DNA from: Anaerolineales bacterium
GTDB taxonomy: Bacteria; Chloroflexota; Anaerolineae; Anaerolineales; E44-bin32
NCBI GenBank assembly: GCA_011772595.1
Contig: WVZH01000046.1
Location: forward strand, 44,120-60,198
Reading direction: 5' to 3'
DNA length: 16,079 bases
Positions 13,585-16,079 of the stretch are shown here, in pieces. The notes under the pieces were generated by a model. That model was given only the letters and a program-made list of their open reading frames with translations. It was not told the origin of the DNA and did not search any database. The first letter of the stretch is position 1; the number at the start of each line of letters is the position of its first letter. The position numbers and the translations under genes were made by a program.

Positions 13585-16038
13585 ATGGGTTACCAAGTTA
13601 AGAAGGCGGCCGTGATTGGATCCGGGACGATGGGAGGTGGCATTGCCGCGCTCTTGGCCGGGCTTGGCATTCCTACACTGTTGCTCGACATCGTTCCGAA
13701 AGAGCCAACGCCGGCCGAGGAGGCCTTAGGCCTCACATTAGACGATAAGCAAGTCCGTAATCGGATCATCGAGGGTGGCTGGAAGGCGGTGACGAAGAGC
13801 CGACCTCCTGCAATCATGAGTGAGGCATCCAAACTATTAGTCACACTCGGAAACTTGGAGGACGACTTCGATAAACTGGCAGAGGTCGACCTGATCATCG
13901 AGGCGATCGTTGAGGATCTCAAGATCAAACAAGATCTCTTCAAGCGCATCGATAAAATCCGAAAAGATACATGTATCGTTGCGACGAACACCTCGGGTTT
14001 GCCGATCCACGCGTTGGTGGAGGGACGGAGTAAGAGTTTTCAGGGGCATTTCTTGGGAATGCATTTTTTCAATCCACCGCGCTGGCTTAAATTGTTGGAA
14101 GTCATTGCCCACGACAAAACGCTCCCGGAGGTTCTCGATTTCGTTGTGCACTTCGGTGAGGAAGTACTTGGCAAAGGGGTCGTACTATGCAAGGACACAC
14201 CAAACTTCATCGCCAACCGAATGTTTTCGATCGTGAGCACCTATGAGTTTGCGTACGCACTGGACAATGATTACGGCTTTGAGGAGATCGATGCCATTGC
14301 AGGTGAGCTCATCGGCCGCCCGAAAACGGCGATCTTCCGTCTGTTCGATCTCATAGGTCATGATGTCGCCGCGCACGTCTCGACCAACCTTTATGATCTA
14401 ATCTCCGACGATGAGACGCGTGAGATCCTAAAGCACGAATCCACAGCCAAGTTGATGAGGGAGATGATCGATCGTCGCTGGCTCGGGAACAAGACGAAGG
14501 TCGGCTTTTACAAGCGGGTAGATACCGAGGATGGCAAACGCGAGTTCTGGGTGCTCAACCCAAAAACGATGGAGCATCAGCCGCCGCAAAAGCCACGCTT
14601 GGAGATCTTCAGTCAAGGGAAAGAGATCGAAGATCTCGGTGAACGCTATCGCTGGATCGTTTCACAAGTAGAGAACGAAGAAGCATCGGACGAGATTCGC
14701 AGGATGGCAGGTTTTATTTGGGAGACGGCAGCCAACGCCCTGGGATATGCCTCTCGAAGGATACCTGAAATCGCCGATCGATTTGTGGATATTGATCAAG
14801 CGATCAAATGGGGATTCGCCAATGAGATCGGTCCTTTTGAAATCTGGGACTCTTTGGGCGTGGAAGATACACTACAGCTTCTAGAGGAGAAGGAAATTAC
14901 CATCGGACCATGGGTGAAGGAGATGCTCAAGGCGGGTTGCAAGACTTTCTATCAGCATGACAACGGTGAAGTTGTGGGCTATTACGACATCAAGAAGAAA
15001 GACTATGTTCCACTGGAGCGCGATGCGCGCATTTTACCTATCTCCACACTCAAAGCGAGGGACGACGCGATACTCAAGCGCAATGCGTCGGCCAGCCTAA
15101 TTGATATGGGAGATAACGTGGGCCTCGTGGAGTTCCACAGCACAGCTAACGCCCTCGATCAAGACATATTTGATATGGTGGCTCATGCATTGGACCTGAC
15201 CGAAGACGGTCGCTTCGATGCGTTGGTCATCGGCAATGAAGGACGACACTTCTCCGCGGGCGCCAACATCATGTTGATCTGGATGGCTGCCCTGCAGGAA
15301 GCTTTTGATCAAATTGAAACCTCTATTAAAAACTTGCAAGATGGTTTGACGCGCATTCGTTACTTCCCAAAACCAATCGTCGCCGCACCGCACGGAATGG
15401 TTTTGGGGGGCGGCGCCGAACTGGTCATGGCCTGCTCGAAACGTGTGGCTGCAGCTGAGACCTTCATCGGTCTGGTGGAGATGGGTGTTGGGGTGATCCC
15501 CGCAGGCACGGGTACAAAGGAGATGATCCGTAGGGTCATCAACCCGGTCATGCGTATCCAGAACGCAGATCCGAACTCGGTGATGATGAAAGTGTTTCAG
15601 CAGATCGCCTTAGCGAAAGTGGCTACCGGCGCATTCGAAGCATTTGAGATGGGTTTCTTCCAACTTGGCGATCGCGTGATCATGAAAAAGGAGCATTTAC
15701 TTGCAGAGGCCAAACGCTCTGCGCTGGCTATGTTGCGCGAAGGATACAAACCGCCCATGCCTGAGAAAATATACGCCGCGGGGCGTGATGTGTTGGCCTA
15801 TTTAAAAACTGCTGTATGGGACTTGCGGGAAAAGGGTTGGGCGACAGAACACGATGCGGTGATCGCTAATAAGCTCGCGCGCGTACTCTGTGGTGGCGAG
15901 TTGTCTGAGCCCACCTGGGTTCCGGAACAGTACATCCTCGATTTAGAGAGGCAGATATTTCTGGAACTGTGCCACGAACAGAAGACGCTCGATCGGTTGG
16001 CGCATATGATTGAGCATAATAAACCGTTAAGGAATTGA
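13585..16038 (+). CDS. 3-hydroxyacyl-CoA dehydrogenase / enoyl-CoA hydratase fusion (FadN type)
   Basis: A bifunctional beta-oxidation enzyme expected to hydrate trans-2-enoyl-CoA and oxidise the 3-hydroxyacyl-CoA with NAD. The dehydrogenase half comes first: the Rossmann loop GSGTMGGGIA (12-21), IIEAIVEDLKIKQDLF, TNTSGLPI, and HFFNPPRWLKLLEV with the catalytic pair H160 and E172 (spacing as in human HAD H158/E170), then C-terminal domains with KDTPNFIANRMF. The hydratase half begins near residue 500: FSAGANI and GGGAEL form the oxyanion hole, and E612 and E632 match the two catalytic Glu of crotonase (E144 and E164, same spacing). This order is that of Bacillus FadN, the reverse of E. coli FadB. 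It has 817 residues from the ATG at 13585, chosen because GAGGAG lies 8 bases upstream and the Rossmann strand follows at once. An in-frame GTG at 13558 is the alternative. A thiolase would be expected next. Confidence 0.94.
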   Translation: MGYQVKKAAVIGSGTMGGGIAALLAGLGIPTLLLDIVPKEPTPAEEALGLTLDDKQVRNRIIEGGWKAVTKSRPPAIMSEASKLLVTLGNLEDDFDKLAEVDLIIEAIVEDLKIKQDLFKRIDKIRKDTCIVATNTSGLPIHALVEGRSKSFQGHFLGMHFFNPPRWLKLLEVIAHDKTLPEVLDFVVHFGEEVLGKGVVLCKDTPNFIANRMFSIVSTYEFAYALDNDYGFEEIDAIAGELIGRPKTAIFRLFDLIGHDVAAHVSTNLYDLISDDETREILKHESTAKLMREMIDRRWLGNKTKVGFYKRVDTEDGKREFWVLNPKTMEHQPPQKPRLEIFSQGKEIEDLGERYRWIVSQVENEEASDEIRRMAGFIWETAANALGYASRRIPEIADRFVDIDQAIKWGFANEIGPFEIWDSLGVEDTLQLLEEKEITIGPWVKEMLKAGCKTFYQHDNGEVVGYYDIKKKDYVPLERDARILPISTLKARDDAILKRNASASLIDMGDNVGLVEFHSTANALDQDIFDMVAHALDLTEDGRFDALVIGNEGRHFSAGANIMLIWMAALQEAFDQIETSIKNLQDGLTRIRYFPKPIVAAPHGMVLGGGAELVMACSKRVAAAETFIGLVEMGVGVIPAGTGTKEMIRRVINPVMRIQNADPNSVMMKVFQQIALAKVATGAFEAFEMGFFQLGDRVIMKKEHLLAEAKRSALAMLREGYKPPMPEKIYAAGRDVLAYLKTAVWDLREKGWATEHDAVIANKLARVLCGGELSEPTWVPEQYILDLERQIFLELCHEQKTLDRLAHMIEHNKPLRN

Positions 16039-16079
16039 CTATAAGGGTAAATGATATCTAAGATAGGGATTAGGAATCA

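Overview
The window looks like a stretch of chromosome from a free-living bacterium of moderate GC (about 50%). Gene content and protein style suggest a member of Chloroflexota, probably Anaerolineae-like: a GH57 branching enzyme next to MalQ, paired acyl-CoA dehydrogenases, a FadN-order 3-hydroxyacyl-CoA dehydrogenase/enoyl-CoA hydratase, and a TolB-like propeller. This placement is an inference from recall and was not tested. I see no phage, insertion sequence, CRISPR array or other mobile element.

Layout. (1) 1-1313, plus strand: the 3' end of etfB and all of etfA, the electron transfer flavoprotein that takes electrons from acyl-CoA dehydrogenases. (2) 1498-2553: a membrane-anchored six-bladed PD40/TolB-like propeller with its own promoter. 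(3) 2634-5851: a GH57 1,4-alpha-glucan branching enzyme and a GH77 4-alpha-glucanotransferase (malQ), a glycogen/alpha-glucan pair behind a strong extended -10 promoter. (4) 5852-5981: a short gap holding a four-unit octamer tandem repeat that can fold back on an inverted copy, then a YfcE/MJ0936-type metallophosphoesterase with a perfect Shine-Dalgarno (SD) sequence. (5) 6471-6622, minus strand: a complete tRNA-Arg(CCG) transcription unit with promoter, gene and terminator. (6) 6680-8929, minus strand: a malic enzyme/phosphotransacetylase-domain fusion (MaeB type). (7) 8930-9386: a divergent intergenic region ending in a strong promoter with a perfect 18-bp palindromic operator. (8) 9387-16038, plus strand: tetR, an MBL-fold hydrolase, two acyl-CoA dehydrogenase-like genes and a FadN-type bifunctional enzyme.

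How it fits together. Region 8 is best read as a TetR-controlled, autoregulated fatty-acid (or related acyl-CoA) beta-oxidation operon. The acyl-CoA dehydrogenase step would pass electrons to EtfAB (region 1), and the HAD/ECH protein would carry out hydration and the second oxidation. The thiolase is not in the window and may lie just downstream. Malic enzyme would link C4 intermediates to pyruvate and NAD(P)H.

The most interesting point is that the first acyl-CoA dehydrogenase has lost the canonical C-terminal catalytic glutamate and the usual YEGT-type ending, while its immediate neighbour keeps them. This suggests a heteromeric acyl-CoA dehydrogenase like the alpha2beta2 enzymes of actinobacterial steroid degradation, or a non-catalytic paralogue.
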